Assembly (NCBI GenBank): GCA_944324795.1
Contig: CALUXR010000011.1
Location: forward strand, 1 to 53,121
DNA: 53,121 nucleotides
DNA from: an uncultured Acholeplasmatales bacterium
GTDB taxonomy: Bacteria > Bacillota_I > Bacilli_A > Acholeplasmatales > Anaeroplasmataceae
Direction of reading: 5' to 3'
Part shown: piece after piece, positions 42,453 to 52,564 of the stretch
How the letters are laid out: every line of letters starts with the position of its first letter
Position numbering within the stretch: position 1 is the first letter of the stretch
Notes under the pieces: generated by a model
What the model saw: only the letters and a program-made list of their open reading frames with translations
The model's database searches: none
Told to the model about the DNA's origin: nothing
Position numbers and translations under genes: made by a program

Positions 42453-44528
42453 ATGATTTTCCTAGCTTTTTTAGATGCTGTTGATAGAATAACGGTATTA
42501 GTAGATAAGCAAATTATTTTAAAAGATAATTTTATTTTAGAAATAGAAGAAAATACAAATCATTTAGAAGTTGAAACTAGAATAGAAGAATCAACTTGGT
42601 ATAAATATATTTTAATTTTAAATGATATTTTAGATATGACTAAATATATTTATGTGACAAATGGAGAATATAAAACATTATTAGTTACTGGTTCATTTGT
42701 TCGTGATCCTCGATTTGATACATATTATAGTTATGATGGTAAACTTGGACCTACTTATACTAAAGAAAAAACAACATTTGATGTTTGGACTCCGGTTGCT
42801 AGAAGTTTGGTCTTAGAGTTGATAACAAAAAATGGACAACTTATTAATGAAGAATTTAAACATTTAGGAAGAGGACATTATTCATTAACTTTAAATGGTG
42901 ATTATGAATGTTCTAAATATCGTTTTAGAATTAAGATTTTTGAAGATGAATATAATGTTGTAAATGATCCATATGGCATTGCGAGTGATGCAAATGGTAA
43001 TTTTAATTTTGTAGTAGATCCTACTAAATTTAGAAAATTTATATATTCTAAACCTTATTTTTCAGGCAATTATACAGATTCTATCATTTATGAAGCCTCA
43101 ATCAGAGATTTGACAAGTAAATTAGATGTTAAAAATAAAGGTACTTTTCAAGGCTTATGTGAACGTATAACTACAAAAACTGGCAAAATGACTGGCCTTG
43201 ATTATATTGCAAGTCTAGGGATAACTCATTTACAATTAATGCCTATTTTTGATTTTTATGGTATTTCAGATTTAAATCCAGAACGTTATTATAATTGGGG
43301 TTATAACCCTCATCAATATTTTGTTCCTAAAGGAGCATATTCAACTGATCCTAATGATCCATATAAAAGAATAAATGAATTAATTAATTTGATTGATCTT
43401 TGTCATGCTTATGGAATTTTAGTTAATATGGATGTAGTATTTAATCATGTTAATGATGTTCGCAAGTTTCCTTTTGATATCTTAGTTCCCGGATATTATT
43501 TTAGAACTAATAATGGCTATTTAACTAATGTTTCTGGTTGTGGTAATGATTTAGCTACAGAAAAAAAGATGTGTTCTAAATTTATTGTAGATAATTTGAT
43601 TTATATGACTAAAACATATCATTTTAGTGGTTATAGATTTGATTTAATGGGTTTGTTAGATATAAATACTATGAAAGAAGTAGAAAAGGAATTAAGAGCT
43701 ATTGAACCTAAAGTTATGTTATATGGTGAAGGTTGGGATATGCCAAATACTATACCTGATGAAATGCGCCCTGCTAGCAAAAATGCCAAACAACTAAAAG
43801 GTTATGGTTTCTTTAATGATGTCTTTAGAGATATTCTTAAAGGCTCACAATGGGGTGATCATCAAGGTTTTATTACGGGTAAATATGTTAATCCTTATGA
43901 TTTAACACGTATTTTAACTGGTAGTGTTTTAGATAATGGTCAATTTTTAAGCCCTAATCAATCAATTAATTATATTGAATGTCATGATAATTATACAGTA
44001 TATGATTTTATTAAAGCTAATTTTAAAAAAATAAAAGAAAGAGATATTTATATTGCTGTTAAGCTAGGTTTATCATTGACTATATTAGCTCAAGGTGTAC
44101 CTTTTATTCATTGTGGTCAAGAATTTTTAGTTACTAAAAATGGTTGTGAAAATAGCTATAATGCTGGTGATGAAATCAATGGTATCGATTGGGAACGAAA
44201 AGATAGCTATGAAAGTATGGTTCAAATGGTTAGAGATTTAATAACTATAAGAAAAGAATATGACGTATTTAGATTAAATAATATTGATGAAATAAGACTT
44301 AGAATCAAATTTTTAGCAGATTATTCTAATGATACAACTTATGTTTATGAATTAGCAGAAAAAAATTGTGATTTATTTATAGTTTTAAAGAATAAACGTG
44401 GGCGTTTTGATTTAAAAAATCCTAATGCTAATTTAATATTTGATGGATTTAAATTATTAAATACTCCAGTTAAAAGAATAACTTTAAAAGACAGAGGTAT
44501 ATACATTTATAGGAGGGAGAAAAATTGA
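42453..44528 (+). CDS. pulA: Type I pullulanase (GH13), cytoplasmic
   Basis: 691 residues. It debranches alpha-1,6 linkages of pullulan, glycogen or alpha-limit dextrins. The type I signature YNWGYNP (near 285) and the GH13 regions are complete: DVVFNH (I), GYRFDLM with nucleophile Asp397 (II), YGEGW with Glu426 (III) and ECHDN with Asp512 (IV). A CBM48-like domain occupies about 90-200. There is no signal peptide, so it works on internal glycogen or imported dextrins. ATG 42453 has AAGGAGTGAT at 42439-42448; a -10 TATAAT lies at about 42421. It overlaps yhaM by four bases. Confidence 0.95.
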   Translation: MIFLAFLDAVDRITVLVDKQIILKDNFILEIEENTNHLEVETRIEESTWYKYILILNDILDMTKYIYVTNGEYKTLLVTGSFVRDPRFDTYYSYDGKLGPTYTKEKTTFDVWTPVARSLVLELITKNGQLINEEFKHLGRGHYSLTLNGDYECSKYRFRIKIFEDEYNVVNDPYGIASDANGNFNFVVDPTKFRKFIYSKPYFSGNYTDSIIYEASIRDLTSKLDVKNKGTFQGLCERITTKTGKMTGLDYIASLGITHLQLMPIFDFYGISDLNPERYYNWGYNPHQYFVPKGAYSTDPNDPYKRINELINLIDLCHAYGILVNMDVVFNHVNDVRKFPFDILVPGYYFRTNNGYLTNVSGCGNDLATEKKMCSKFIVDNLIYMTKTYHFSGYRFDLMGLLDINTMKEVEKELRAIEPKVMLYGEGWDMPNTIPDEMRPASKNAKQLKGYGFFNDVFRDILKGSQWGDHQGFITGKYVNPYDLTRILTGSVLDNGQFLSPNQSINYIECHDNYTVYDFIKANFKKIKERDIYIAVKLGLSLTILAQGVPFIHCGQEFLVTKNGCENSYNAGDEINGIDWERKDSYESMVQMVRDLITIRKEYDVFRLNNIDEIRLRIKFLADYSNDTTYVYELAEKNCDLFIVLKNKRGRFDLKNPNANLIFDGFKLLNTPVKRITLKDRGIYIYRREKN

Positions 44529-45427
44529 TAATTTATGGTATTGTTATAACTAAAAATACAAATGATAATTTTATCAATTTAGTAATTAAAAATAGTAGTG
44601 GCACAATGTATAATGTTAAAACTTCTAAAGAAATAGCTAATAGTTTAAAACCAAACCATGTTTATGAATTTATTGTAGAAGAACAAGTTGGCTTAAGAAT
44701 TAAATATATTTTAAAAGAAGTAAATGATGTTAGTTTATTTAATGATTTAAAAAGAGCTAAAATTTTAGCTGATTTTATGAATCATAAGGATATAAAAAGT
44801 GAAGATATTAAAAATTCTTTATATAATTATATTAATAAAATAACAAATGTTGTTTTACATGATATTACTAAAACATTAATTGATCGTCATATTGTAGATT
44901 TTATTACTTATCCTGGTGGTACTAAAATTCATCATAATTTTTTGGGAGGTTTAATTTATCATACTATAACAATGTTAGAATTAGTTGAAGGTATAGTTAA
45001 AGCTTATCCTTTTTTAAATATAAATTACTTATATGCAGGCATCATTTTACACGACCTAGGTAAAACTAGAGAATTTACTGATGTTCAAAATCCAGAATTT
45101 TCTTTAGAAGGACAAATGTTAGGTCATTTAGTAATAGGAGCTTTAGAAGTAAATGAAGTAGCTAAAGAACTTGGTTATAGCGATAGAGAAGAAACCTTGA
45201 TTTTAGAACATATTTTAATTAGTCATCATGGTCAACTTCAATATGGTAGTGCTAAAAAGCCATTAACTGCTGAAGCTTTATTAATTTGGTTTTTAGATTC
45301 TATCGATTCAAAATTCCAAGTTATTGGCGATGAATTAGCTAAAACTAATCCTGGTGAATTTAGTGAATCTATACCTGTTCTTGAAAAAATGCGATTATAT
45401 AAGCCAAAGGAAGAAAAAAATGATTAA
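44525..45427 (+). CDS. yhaM: 3'-5' exoribonuclease YhaM family (HD domain)
   Basis: 300 residues, like Bacillus YhaM (314). An N-terminal OB-like nucleic-acid-binding part (about 1-80) precedes an HD phosphohydrolase domain with HHNFLGGLIYH, AGIILHDLGKT (His-Asp pair) and LISHHGQLQYG metal-ligand motifs. YhaM degrades RNA, and ssDNA with Mn2+, trimming 3' ends of transcripts. Start is TTG 44525 after AGGAGGGAG, sharing TTGA with the pulA stop. The coupling to pulA is probably just gene packing. It overlaps the next gene by 8 bases. Confidence 0.9.
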   Translation: MIIYGIVITKNTNDNFINLVIKNSSGTMYNVKTSKEIANSLKPNHVYEFIVEEQVGLRIKYILKEVNDVSLFNDLKRAKILADFMNHKDIKSEDIKNSLYNYINKITNVVLHDITKTLIDRHIVDFITYPGGTKIHHNFLGGLIYHTITMLELVEGIVKAYPFLNINYLYAGIILHDLGKTREFTDVQNPEFSLEGQMLGHLVIGALEVNEVAKELGYSDREETLILEHILISHHGQLQYGSAKKPLTAEALLIWFLDSIDSKFQVIGDELAKTNPGEFSESIPVLEKMRLYKPKEEKND

Positions 45428-45734
45428 ATTGAAGAAAAATGAAATTATCAATATGTTATTAGATAAAGATAATAAGGATAATATTATGATGAATGATAAT
45501 TTTGGCGAAATTGTCACATTTGAACAATATGCTACAATACCTTATTATGATAAATATTTAGATAAAGAAGATATATATTGTATTCTTCATCCTCTAAATA
45601 AGACTAAGGAATTTGATCCTAAATATGTTTATCCTTTTTTAGTTAAAAAAGATGGCAATGATTATTCTTTAGAAGCTGTAGATGATGAAGATTTATTAAA
45701 TGAATTAGATAAAATATATAATGAAATGGAATAA
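45420..45734 (+). CDS. DUF1292-type small acidic protein
   Basis: 104 residues. The pattern resembles DUF1292 (YrzB) proteins: an FGEIVTFEQYATIPYYDK opening strand pair, then YCILHPLNK, then a core ending in a Glu/Asp-rich helix (DEDLLNELDKIYNEME). Function of the family is unknown. ATG 45420 follows AAGGAAG inside the yhaM end; the longer form from 45354 lies wholly within yhaM. Last gene of the pulA-yhaM unit, with the terminator beginning at its stop codon. Confidence 0.75.
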   Translation: MIKLKKNEIINMLLDKDNKDNIMMNDNFGEIVTFEQYATIPYYDKYLDKEDIYCILHPLNKTKEFDPKYVYPFLVKKDGNDYSLEAVDDEDLLNELDKIYNEME

Positions 45735-45758
45735 CCTTTTAAATAAGGTTATTTTTTT
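45730..45758 (+). terminator. Terminator after the DUF1292 gene
   Basis: AATAACCTT (45730-45738) / AAGGTTATT (45745-45753), loop TTAAAT, T-run. The stop codon is in the left arm. Confidence 0.85.
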
Positions 45759-45760
45759 AT

Positions 45761-45787
45761 AAAAAAAAGAGGTTTTTAAACCTCTTT
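45761..45787 (-). terminator. Terminator of the lipoprotein operon
   Basis: Minus strand AAAGAGG (45781-45787), 8-base loop, CCTCTTT (45766-45772), then five more T's. It starts within the stop codon. Confidence 0.85.
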
Positions 45788-48494
45788 AACGTTTCCAACT
45801 TGCAATATTAGTTAAATCATACCATGAAAGATAATCTGAATTAATATCATAATCTTCAGCTTGATTTGCAAGATATTGCATATAGAATTCATAATTAAAA
45901 TGACCTAAATTATTAGCAGTTATAGTTCCTAAAGATCCTATTAAGAAATATTTTTGAACATTTGAAGTTTGGAATTTGCCAATGACTGCATCTAATAAAT
46001 CAGATAAATCATTTTCTACTGATGTTCTAAATGAAGATACATCATCTTTAGTATATTCTACATAATAAACTAATAATTGTTTATCATTTGGTTTAGAACT
46101 ATCATCATTATATGTATCAGTAGTAATATAAATATCATCATTTTCATCATCTTCATCTAATTCATCAAGAACTAAACGAATATCACCGTAGTCATCATCA
46201 TCATCTTTAACCATTTTGAAATCTAAAGTGTTATTATCTTCTTCATCATAACTATTTAAACTAATTAAATGGAAACCAAAGTTAGTTTGACATAATGAAC
46301 TATAACTATCTTCAGCATTATCAAGATTGATTCCTACATAATTATCAATATTAACTTCACCATTTGGAGAATAGAAAATACCATCAAAATCATCTTCAGG
46401 AATATCTAATTCTAATTCAACAGCTTTATCATATAAAGCATATAAATAATCTTGGAAAGGTTCAACATAAGATGTAACACTTGAATTAGAAACATCACCA
46501 AGTGATTCAGCTGTTAAAATGAAGTTGTAAGTTTTATAATCGTCCCAATGTGTACCATCATGAAGTTCATAATTACGGTTGAAAGCTGTAACGATGTAAT
46601 TTAATTTATCTACATTAGTATGGTCAGATATAGCATTAGCTTCTTTGATGATAGTAGTAGCTAAATTATTAATAGCGGTAGTGAAGTTTGCTTTTTCACT
46701 ATCTGATAAATCAGCTAAGAATAAATCCATATCATCAGGCTCACCATCACCATTATTATCGATAGAAATCAAAATATGATCAATATTTAAATCTAGATAA
46801 TCATGTTCATTATAGATTGCTAGAGCTGTATTTAATAAATTATGTAATATTCCTAAATTATCAGTATTAATTTGATGGTCATTATTAGCCCAATTATTAT
46901 AGATATAATCAGCTAAATAAGCAGTTTGAATATCAACAGCTAGATTATTTTTTACTATTTCTTCAATAGTATAATAACCATATGTATAATAAAGATAATT
47001 GCTTTCACCATAAGCTTTATTTAAACCAGCTTCACCCTTATTAAATGATTTAATGCCATTATCTATAGTCTCTCTTAAATCACTTTCAGCATCATCTTCT
47101 AAATATGATTCATAAGTGTAATCACCATTATTAATTTTATCTTGATTATTCATTTCTAAATCATATAGATATTGATTTAATAATAATGTAACAACAGTTT
47201 CATTAATACTATAATTAGTTAAATCATTATAGAAATCATCTACTTTATAATTATCATTAGTATTAGTAGAGAAAATTAAATTATTATCAAAAGAAGTAGC
47301 ATATTGATAATCGGTATAAGTATTAGCAAAAGTATTTTCGATAAATGGATCATAAATAACAATACCTAAGTCCATTAAACGATCTTCAAATAATTGATTA
47401 TTAACACTTGACGCGTTGCCTTCAATGATTTGTTCTTTACAAATATCTTTAATTTCATTAGTTTTACAAGCACCAAGTTTCTCATCTAAATCTTTATATT
47501 CGATAGTTTCATTATTACCACTTGTTTCATAAACTACGTTATGACGATACATTAGATAATAATTACCATCAATATTACGTGGAGTAGTTAGGCCTTCACC
47601 ATCTTTTAAAACGTCATAGAAGAAACTTTTTACATTTTCAGAAATACTTCCTAAAGTATTTTCTTCATCATTGACAATAAATGTAGTATCATCATTAGAA
47701 TCAATAGTTGTAGTAGTTAATTTTTCATCTGTATAATTATAATATTCATTATATAAAGCCACATAACTATCAACTTTACCATCAAACCCACTAATTTTAG
47801 AAATATAGCGATTGGCCTCACCTAAACTTGCAAAACGAATTACGATACCATGACTAGTATTATAATCTTTATATGATGAATTATATTCATTTTCTATATC
47901 ATCAGGACTAATATAATAGTCATTTTCAGTATCATCACATACAGTTTTTAAATAATTAATATTAGCTTCTTTTTTAATTGTATCTATTGCATAAAAATCA
48001 ATTATTTCTTGTGGTAAATTACTAAAAGAAATATGTTCGGTATCATTATTAATAGAATCAAAATCTAAAATTGAACTATTTTCAATTATGATACCTTGAT
48101 TAGCTATAGAATCAATATAACGACGTTTACTTTCATCTTTACTTTCGTCAGTTAAAACTTTTAAGCTATCGATTGAAGTTGAACCATAAACAGCATTAGC
48201 AACAGCTTCATCAATAGTTATTTTATTATCTCCTTCATATTTAAAGGCATTTATTTCATCTTTATATACAATTTTATTTAATTTATTAGTAAAAACAGTA
48301 TAACCATAACTATATTTTAATCTATCATATAGTTGTTTAGCATTGATATTATAATTGCCAGCACTAGCAACAACATTTGTAGAAACAGAACCATAAGGAA
48401 CTTGTTGGTTTCTTTCATCTTTTGAACAAGAAGCTAAAGCAAAAGCTAGAGTTCCAACTAAAGATAGAGCTAAGACACGCTTTAAATTTTTCAT
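45786..48494 (-). CDS. Large lipoprotein, PrsA-like N-terminus
   Basis: 902 residues. Signal peptide with lipobox LASC and acylated Cys23, so anchored to the outer face of the membrane. After it, VASAGNYNINAKQLYDRLK resembles the start of PrsA/SurA foldases, where an equivalent strand-helix follows the lipid anchor. The protein is far longer than PrsA (~290), very Asp/Asn/Tyr-rich and has no obvious parvulin core I can point to. HILISIDNNGDGEPDDMD (near 580) is a calcium-loop-like motif also seen in extended PpiC-type lipoproteins. The first base of its reading frame overlaps the last base of its upstream paralog. Likely role: extracytoplasmic folding or surface assembly (inference). Confidence 0.75.
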   Translation of the reverse strand: MKNLKRVLALSLVGTLAFALASCSKDERNQQVPYGSVSTNVVASAGNYNINAKQLYDRLKYSYGYTVFTNKLNKIVYKDEINAFKYEGDNKITIDEAVANAVYGSTSIDSLKVLTDESKDESKRRYIDSIANQGIIIENSSILDFDSINNDTEHISFSNLPQEIIDFYAIDTIKKEANINYLKTVCDDTENDYYISPDDIENEYNSSYKDYNTSHGIVIRFASLGEANRYISKISGFDGKVDSYVALYNEYYNYTDEKLTTTTIDSNDDTTFIVNDEENTLGSISENVKSFFYDVLKDGEGLTTPRNIDGNYYLMYRHNVVYETSGNNETIEYKDLDEKLGACKTNEIKDICKEQIIEGNASSVNNQLFEDRLMDLGIVIYDPFIENTFANTYTDYQYATSFDNNLIFSTNTNDNYKVDDFYNDLTNYSINETVVTLLLNQYLYDLEMNNQDKINNGDYTYESYLEDDAESDLRETIDNGIKSFNKGEAGLNKAYGESNYLYYTYGYYTIEEIVKNNLAVDIQTAYLADYIYNNWANNDHQINTDNLGILHNLLNTALAIYNEHDYLDLNIDHILISIDNNGDGEPDDMDLFLADLSDSEKANFTTAINNLATTIIKEANAISDHTNVDKLNYIVTAFNRNYELHDGTHWDDYKTYNFILTAESLGDVSNSSVTSYVEPFQDYLYALYDKAVELELDIPEDDFDGIFYSPNGEVNIDNYVGINLDNAEDSYSSLCQTNFGFHLISLNSYDEEDNNTLDFKMVKDDDDDYGDIRLVLDELDEDDENDDIYITTDTYNDDSSKPNDKQLLVYYVEYTKDDVSSFRTSVENDLSDLLDAVIGKFQTSNVQKYFLIGSLGTITANNLGHFNYEFYMQYLANQAEDYDINSDYLSWYDLTNIASWKR

Positions 48495-51400
48495 TAGTTA
48501 TTACCTCCTGTAACGATTGTAGGTAAACTTTCCCACCAATTAGTGAAATTATTATACATTTGATGAGCTTCATCATAAGTGATATATTCATCGGCAGCTC
48601 TTTGATTTATTTCTCTAATCATATTTAGACGTTCTTTATTAGCACTATCAGCAAATTCTAATTTGCTAAAATCATCATTACAAATGTTGATTAAAATTAT
48701 TTCAAATTGGGTACCATTTGCTTGGAATCTTGTTAAAACAGGAGCTAGGTAATTTGTAATGCTATCACTAATTTCACTTGGTAATAAATTAGATGTTTGA
48801 CTATTAGTATATTCTAATAAATAAGCTTTAATTTGGTTAGCATTTAATACATCATCACTATTATATAAATTGTCGATTGTAACTAAATGTTCATTATATA
48901 TATAATATAGATTTTCATATAAACCTAATTCATCACTAGATTCTTCATATTTAGCAGAAGTAGGACCACTAGCAGCAGTTATAACAAAATAATTATAACT
49001 ATCTAAAGCTTCAACAACTGAATTAGAAACATTAGGTAGATAAGCATTTGGGAAAGATTCTTCCATTTTAAATCCTTCAGTTAAATAAATATTTCTTAAA
49101 CCATCTTTAATTGCTAAATCAACATCAGTAGAACTATTATTAACAGTTACTTCCTCAGTAGAAATAGCAAAGCCAAGTTTTTTATAAATACTGAATAACC
49201 ATTCATTACCTAACGGATCATAATAACCATCTTCTTGGTCAAATTGACCACCTTCATGACTATTATAACGACTTGAAGCATTATAATCTTCAACAATGGC
49301 ACTTAAAGCATCAGTATGGGCCTCATTAGATAAAGAAATTAAATTATAAATTGTATTAATTAAATCTTTAGCAATTTCAGTATAAGTCTTAGTCTCACCA
49401 TTTATAGTAACAGTTTTATCTTTCCATGATGTTATATCATCAGGTTCACCATCTTCATTAACATCTAGATAAACACTTAATTTTTGAGCTGTCATATTGA
49501 AATAATTATTATAAGCAGCATCGCTATATTCTTTAAAGAAATCAACGACATTATCACTGCTATAATCAGTTAAAATATATTGAGCAGCATAAGAAACCAT
49601 AAATGTATCTTCAACAATTTGATCAACATCAGAAGTATGATAATTTAACATTAAGAAGTTATATTTACCAATAGAAGCAGGATAACCATTTGAAGATAAT
49701 GAATCATTAGCGAATGATGCTAAAATATATTCTAAAGTAGTATGGAAGTTGTCGATAATATTTTGTGGTATTTGTTTATAAACATCGCTATCTTTAATCA
49801 TTTTATTAGAAATTAAGTTAGCAGCAGTAACAATACCATTACGATATTCTAAGATATCCCATAAACCTTTTTTATCTTCAGTTGTTAAATATGCATAAAT
49901 TGTACGATCATTATATTCAAATTTAGCAACTGTATTATTATCAGGCGCACCAGATAAAGTTTTACTATAATCAGAATTATCAACAGAATAAGCTATTTCA
50001 ATAGCTTTGTCATAAATATTTACTTTTACATTGCTCAATTCAGCATTTAATGTATCAGAAATGTAAGTATCAGTTAAATCATCATCAATTAAATCATTAT
50101 TAATTAATTCAAATAAAGAATAATTACTATCACTTGCTTCAGTTCCTTCAGGTAAAATGTTACCATCACTATCGAAACGACGTTCATAATTTAAAATAAC
50201 ATCATATAATTCAGAATCAGTCATATCATTTTTATATAATTCTTCAAATATACCATTTACTTGATTATATTTGAAAACCATATATTTATAATTATCAACT
50301 GTATAAGCATCACTAGTAGTAGAATAACGATTATATTCACCATCTTCAGATTCACTTGGAGTAATTAAAGTTTCATAAATATAATCATATAGACCACTAT
50401 CAAGATCTTTAATTTCTTCAGCACTATAAGTTATATAGTCTCCATTAGTAGAAGATAATACTAAATCCATAATAGCATCAACACGTTCATCATCTGTATC
50501 AGCATTATAAACGATATTTGTATCATTATAATATTCGATAATACTTCTTGTAGTTTCTCTTTGGTCAATTATATTTGTATTATTAAATAATTCACTACCT
50601 TCTTTTAAATTAGGGATAGCATAATTATTAGAATCTATATTACGATATGTATAAATATAGTTATACATTGCAATATATAATTGTAAAATAATAGAATGAC
50701 CATATGAAGCATCTAAATTAAAATATTCATTAGGAGAAGCTGTATCAAAATCAAAATCTTCATAATATGTTAGATAATCATTATAAGATTCTGGTGTATC
50801 AGTTAAATAATAGAATTTATCATCATCAACTTTAATACCAAAAGCTCTTAAAGTTTGATTCATTTCATCTTCTGAAGCAAAACGAATCATAACAACATCT
50901 ACATCATCTTGATTTAAATATTCATCTTTATATTTATTTGCTACATCAGCTCTTGAGAAATAACCAACAGCATCATCTTCTTTATCTTCCTTTAAAACAT
51001 TTTCATTTTCTTCAGTCACTTCATCATATAATTTTTTTCTAGCATATAATTCACTAGCAAAATCATTATAATAAATTTCATAAAGTGGAGATAAAAGATC
51101 ATAATCAGCTGTTTCTAAAGCATTAATTATTTCTTCACTTGTAATATTAACCCTATAAGTTGTATATATATCATCAGCATATTTTTTGATGTTTTGTTCT
51201 TTTGTTTGTTCTAACAAATCAGCAATTTCTTCTTCATGATCATCTAATGAAAAAGAAAAATCGTAAACATCCTCAATGATATAATTTTGTAGTCTTTTTG
51301 CATAATAATCATAGTTAGCATCATTTGGATTATTAAGGACTGTTTTAATTTGGTCAATTTCATTTTGTAAAACAACTTGTTCTTTATAATCAGTGAACAA

Positions 51401-51601
51401 GTCAGAAGCACTCCATTTTAAAGAGTCCCAAACCTCTCCATTAGTAACAGAATAATTTCCAACTTTCAAATAGTTAGCATTGCTATCTAAAGAAGTTAAT
51501 TCATTGTTACTACATGCACTAATTGTTATAGCGAGAACAGGTACAAGACCTAGGGTTAGAAGTCTGCGCCCATTTTGTTTAAATTTAGTAAGTTTAGACA
51601 T
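48494..51601 (-). CDS. Large lipoprotein, paralog of its downstream neighbour
   Basis: 1035 residues from ATG 51601, which has AAGGAG 8 bases upstream; the longer frame to 51649 runs into the promoter. Lipobox ISAC gives Cys30. Shared features with the 902-residue neighbour: VGNYSVTNGEVWDSLKW after the anchor (compare AGNYNINAKQLYDRLKY), a VVMIRFASEDEM segment (compare IVIRFASLGEA) and LDVNEDGEPDDIT (compare IDNNGDGEPDDMD). They are therefore old tandem duplicates that have diverged strongly. Composition is rich in Asp, Asn, Tyr and Ser. PrsA-type foldase ancestry is suggested but not proven by what I can see. Confidence 0.75.
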   Translation of the reverse strand: MSKLTKFKQNGRRLLTLGLVPVLAITISACSNNELTSLDSNANYLKVGNYSVTNGEVWDSLKWSASDLFTDYKEQVVLQNEIDQIKTVLNNPNDANYDYYAKRLQNYIIEDVYDFSFSLDDHEEEIADLLEQTKEQNIKKYADDIYTTYRVNITSEEIINALETADYDLLSPLYEIYYNDFASELYARKKLYDEVTEENENVLKEDKEDDAVGYFSRADVANKYKDEYLNQDDVDVVMIRFASEDEMNQTLRAFGIKVDDDKFYYLTDTPESYNDYLTYYEDFDFDTASPNEYFNLDASYGHSIILQLYIAMYNYIYTYRNIDSNNYAIPNLKEGSELFNNTNIIDQRETTRSIIEYYNDTNIVYNADTDDERVDAIMDLVLSSTNGDYITYSAEEIKDLDSGLYDYIYETLITPSESEDGEYNRYSTTSDAYTVDNYKYMVFKYNQVNGIFEELYKNDMTDSELYDVILNYERRFDSDGNILPEGTEASDSNYSLFELINNDLIDDDLTDTYISDTLNAELSNVKVNIYDKAIEIAYSVDNSDYSKTLSGAPDNNTVAKFEYNDRTIYAYLTTEDKKGLWDILEYRNGIVTAANLISNKMIKDSDVYKQIPQNIIDNFHTTLEYILASFANDSLSSNGYPASIGKYNFLMLNYHTSDVDQIVEDTFMVSYAAQYILTDYSSDNVVDFFKEYSDAAYNNYFNMTAQKLSVYLDVNEDGEPDDITSWKDKTVTINGETKTYTEIAKDLINTIYNLISLSNEAHTDALSAIVEDYNASSRYNSHEGGQFDQEDGYYDPLGNEWLFSIYKKLGFAISTEEVTVNNSSTDVDLAIKDGLRNIYLTEGFKMEESFPNAYLPNVSNSVVEALDSYNYFVITAASGPTSAKYEESSDELGLYENLYYIYNEHLVTIDNLYNSDDVLNANQIKAYLLEYTNSQTSNLLPSEISDSITNYLAPVLTRFQANGTQFEIILINICNDDFSKLEFADSANKERLNMIREINQRAADEYITYDEAHQMYNNFTNWWESLPTIVTGGNN

Positions 51602-51639
51602 GTAAAAAACTCCTTCTTCTAAAAACTTTAGCGTTTTAT

Positions 51640-51668
51640 ATGATAGCATTTTTAAAGACTAAAATCAA
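51640..51668 (-). promoter_or_regulatory. Promoter of the lipoprotein operon
   Basis: Minus-strand -35 TTGATT (51663-51668), 17-base spacer and -10 TATCAT (51640-51645). Confidence 0.7.
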
Positions 51669-51699
51669 TAATAAATATATGTTTAGGGAGTTAATTTTA

Positions 51700-51727
51700 T
51701 TGAAATAAACCAATTTAATGTTATAAT
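51700..51727 (+). promoter_or_regulatory. Promoter of walJ-rlmH
   Basis: -35 TTGAAA (51700-51705), 16-base spacer and -10 TATAAT (51722-51727). Confidence 0.8.
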
Positions 51728-51745
51728 AACAAAAGGTGGTTTTAG

Positions 51746-52564
51746 ATGTTAGTGAAAGTTTTAGCTAGTGGTTCAAAAGGTAATACAACTTTTGTCAGCT
51801 GTAGGAATTTAAATTTTTTAATTGATTGTGGAATTAGTAAAAAAAGAATAGTTAATGCGTTAGCCAAAATTGACTATAATTTAGATGATATAAATTATAT
51901 TTTTTTAACTCACGAACATAGTGATCATATTAAAGGTTTAGATATGGTTATAAAAAATACTAATATTGAGATATATTTAACTAAAGGAACTTTAAAAGGA
52001 ATTTTAAATAATTCAGCTCATGAATGTGTCAAAAAAATATATATAGAAAATCCTAATAGATTTCATATTTTAGAAAAAATTAATGAAGTGTATGAAACAA
52101 TAGATTTAAAAGGAGTTAAATTTACACCTTTGATGACTTTTCATGATACATTAGAACCAGTAGGCTTTTTAATTGAAGAAGATAATAAATCATTAGGCTA
52201 CATAACTGATACCGGGTATGTACATCAAGATGTTTTAAATAAAATTAAGAATTGTGATTGTTATATTTTTGAAACTAATCATGACCCAGAAATGTTAATG
52301 AATTCTAATCGAACATATAATTTAAAAATGCGTATTTTATCTGATCGTGGTCATTTATCAAATGCTGATGGAATATATGCATTAGCTAATGCTGTTGGTC
52401 CTAAAACTAAATATGTTATTTTTGCGCATATTTCTGAAGAATGCAATTTAAGAGAAATTATTAATTTAACGAGAAAAAGGATTTTTTCTAAACTTGGAAT
52501 AGATGATACTAAAATAAATTTTATTATGTCATTAGAAACAGATATAGAGGAAATTGAATTATGA
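51746..52564 (+). CDS. walJ: WalJ/YycJ-like metallo-beta-lactamase-fold hydrolase
   Basis: 272 residues. The metal-binding HxHxDH is His56-Glu-His58-Ser-Asp60-His61, following ASGSKGNTTFV at the N-terminus, which is characteristic of the YycJ/WalJ group. Further ligands are the Asp of YITDTG, the His in ETNHDPEML and the His of IFAHISEE. YycJ proteins are 5'-3' DNA exonucleases linked to mismatch repair or cell-division coordination in Bacillota and usually lie near walRK and rlmH. Here only rlmH is adjacent (4-base overlap). AAAGGTGG ribosome-binding site. Confidence 0.9.
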   Translation: MLVKVLASGSKGNTTFVSCRNLNFLIDCGISKKRIVNALAKIDYNLDDINYIFLTHEHSDHIKGLDMVIKNTNIEIYLTKGTLKGILNNSAHECVKKIYIENPNRFHILEKINEVYETIDLKGVKFTPLMTFHDTLEPVGFLIEEDNKSLGYITDTGYVHQDVLNKIKNCDCYIFETNHDPEMLMNSNRTYNLKMRILSDRGHLSNADGIYALANAVGPKTKYVIFAHISEECNLREIINLTRKRIFSKLGIDDTKINFIMSLETDIEEIEL

